DNA of 64,000 nt from Halarcobacter anaerophilus. Its GTDB lineage: Bacteria > Campylobacterota > Campylobacteria > Campylobacterales > Arcobacteraceae. Shown piece after piece: positions 62,761-64,000 of this stretch. The position numbers were made by a program, and so were the translations under genes. Every line of letters begins with the position of its first letter. Position 1 is the stretch's first letter. The DNA lies in assembly GCF_006459125.1 (NCBI RefSeq), contig NZ_CP041070.1:1550001-1614000 (forward strand), given 5' to 3'. Under the pieces are notes generated by a model, which saw only the letters and a program-made list of their open reading frames with translations, had not been told where the DNA came from and searched no databases.

Positions 62761-62870
62761 TTTAAATCCTTTATTATTAATTCAAATCTATCTAAAAATA
62801 AATTTGCATATTCTTTTATTATATCAAAATTAGAGTAAAAAGGAAGTTCTCCTTATTTAACTCATTTTAC

Positions 62871-63629
62871 CTAATATATTTTCGTAATATTTGTGTAAGG
62901 TAAATTCTCAGCTTCTTCTGCGTAAGTGGTAATACTATTTGTTGTATACCCAAGATCTATTCCTGTTGAAGAGATAGAACTTCCTCCTCCACTCACATAA
63001 ACTGATAATTGATAATTACCATCACTGTTTTCTACCATATTTGCGGTAATACCGTCCATTGCATTTAATTCTTGTGCAACCTCTTCATAAGTTTTCCCAT
63101 AAGTGCTTACTTCATGGGCATCACCGTTTGCATCTGTTATCGTTAAAGTATCATCTTCATTTGCCGAATCCAAACTATCAGAAACACTTGAAGTCTCTTC
63201 AAAAGAGTATATATCGTAAAAACCTGTTATTTGATGAGCAGTTAAATATATATCTCCGTCACTTCCTTCTACAGAAGCTATTTGATATTGTTTTGGATTT
63301 CCTTGATCATCTATTTCACCGTTCTCAACAATATTGCCTATTAGTGAAGCTGCATTGGAAAGTGCACTTTGTTGAAAAGATTCACTAAAAGACTCCATCG
63401 CATCAACAGTAGCCATATTTGCTTCAAGTGTAGATAATCTCATCTGAGAATCAAGCATAGATGAAGAGTCCACAGGGTTTGTAGGATCTTGTAAAGATAA
63501 TTCCGTTAACATTAGTTGAATAAAATCTTCACTTTGTAATCCCTCTTTACTAACTGATGTGGTATATGTATTACCGTAAGCATCAGTTCCACTACTAGTT
63601 GTAACACCATCTGTTGAAGTAGTTGACAT
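62871..63629 (-). CDS. flgD: Flagellar hook assembly scaffold FlgD
   Basis: A 252-residue protein. The N-terminal hook-capping motif reads EDFIQLMLTELSLQDPTNPV (35-54), followed by the M-rich helix LDSQMRLSTLEANMATVDAM. A beta region follows, with an IN-like segment (about 155-200: DTLTITDANGDAHEVST, TYEEVAQELNAM) not usual in FlgD. It has an SSISSTGIDLGYTTNSI end. It acts as the temporary cap for hook growth. First of the flgD-E-L-K-fliD run. Confidence 0.9.
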   Translation of the reverse strand: MSTTSTDGVTTSSGTDAYGNTYTTSVSKEGLQSEDFIQLMLTELSLQDPTNPVDSSSMLDSQMRLSTLEANMATVDAMESFSESFQQSALSNAASLIGNIVENGEIDDQGNPKQYQIASVEGSDGDIYLTAHQITGFYDIYSFEETSSVSDSLDSANEDDTLTITDANGDAHEVSTYGKTYEEVAQELNAMDGITANMVENSDGNYQLSVYVSGGGSSISSTGIDLGYTTNSITTYAEEAENLPYTNITKIY

Positions 63630-63729
63630 GGGTAACTCCTTTTCTTTTCTAATTTTAATATCATATAATTAAAATATAACGCTATTATCAATTATATTAC
63701 CCAAAAGTAAATAAAAAGTAACAAAAAAG

Positions 63730-64000
63730 CTAAAATTGAATTTTAAAAATATGATAATCGTTACTATAATAATAAAAAAGGTTAAATCCATGATGTTTGA
63801 TAATACTATCAGTAATATATAAACCTAAACCTAGACCTTTATCAATTGATTCATACTCTCTATTAAAAGGCTGAAGATACTCTTCAAAAGTTTTTTTAAG
63901 AGGTTTTCCATGGTTTTTGATTATTAAACAATCCTCTTTTATAACTATTTCAGGTTTCCCTTTACTATTATACTTCATAGCATTATCTATTAGGTTTTTA
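63730..64000 (-). CDS. Sensor histidine kinase, C-terminal part (runs off the window)
   Basis: Only the ATPase end is inside the window, and the frame continues past 64000. The N box reads KNLIDNAMKYN, then a G2-type glycine loop DKGLGLGLYITDSII, and it ends with a short tail. The G1 box (DNGxG) is replaced by IKNHGKPL and the gap is short. It would be the C-terminus of an orphan or two-component kinase. It lies upstream of flgD on the same strand. Its role (for example flagellar control) cannot be judged from this part. Confidence 0.75.
   Translation of the reverse strand, partial: KNLIDNAMKYNSKGKPEIVIKEDCLIIKNHGKPLKKTFEEYLQPFNREYESIDKGLGLGLYITDSIIKHHGFNLFYYYSNDYHIFKIQF

Overview
The window is a low-GC bacterial chromosome segment that reads as Campylobacterota (Epsilonproteobacteria), most likely the Arcobacter group. 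Several family-level markers point there: HobA encoded between aspartokinase and a short DNA polymerase III delta' subunit; a XerH-type single-chain Xer recombinase; MqnC of the futalosine menaquinone route; a RibB fused to a decayed GTP cyclohydrolase II half; a GluRS2-type gltX; and a 6S/purD-motif RNA just upstream of purD. The species assignment is inference.

Layout. 1-4676: right end of a prophage with all genes on +: small unknowns, a lysis cassette (holin, small membrane protein, overlapping inner and outer spanins, a 29-codon ORF, GH19 endolysin), an excisionase-like protein and a tyrosine integrase ending next to tRNA-Met(CAT). 4676-6485: a tRNA patch (Met, fMet, Gln) holding three small membrane or secreted proteins between intact tRNA-fMet and a decayed copy of a tRNA 3' half that resembles it. 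I read this as a mini-island. 6.6-13.3 kb: ribB, then on - the Na+-pumping oxaloacetate decarboxylase genes oadG-oadA-oadB with pckA, a unit for C4/C3 anaplerosis and gluconeogenesis. 13.3-24.6 kb: an S24 repressor with a palindrome over its own promoter, then a - strand block (MurF-like protein, metG, a small Cys protein, fbp, mobB, slt, yggT, gltX, M16, mqnC). In this block slt, gltX and the M16 protein have each lost catalytic motifs while staying in frame. 24.6-36.7 kb: bamA, tyrA, folP-holB-hobA-lysC-rppH, hemW, prmC, prlC and two unknown acidic proteins.

36.7-41.5 kb is an accessory pocket: a decayed HAMP-type sensor, a PDC-sensor membrane protein, a small secreted protein, two Hsp20 chaperones with a CIRCE-like element upstream, a decayed IS256-type transposase, xerH and a candidate dif site. 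41.5-53.3 kb is one long - strand run: purD, RDD protein, lptD, phosphoribosyltransferase, pnp, then cheY-cheA-cheR-cheD-cheB. 53.3-56.3 kb: 6S RNA, hemD, der and hpf. 56.4-63.6 kb is a flagellar hook/filament-cap block (flgD, flgE, flgL, flgK, fliD on -). The window ends inside a histidine kinase.

The strongest leads are the in-frame GluRS lacking every class I ATP-site motif, the Slt with Glu to Gln at the catalytic site, the tRNA-fMet mini-island, the candidate dif site beside xerH, and the repeated GFF motif in the CheA linker. I saw no rRNA operon, CRISPR array or recognisable defence system.
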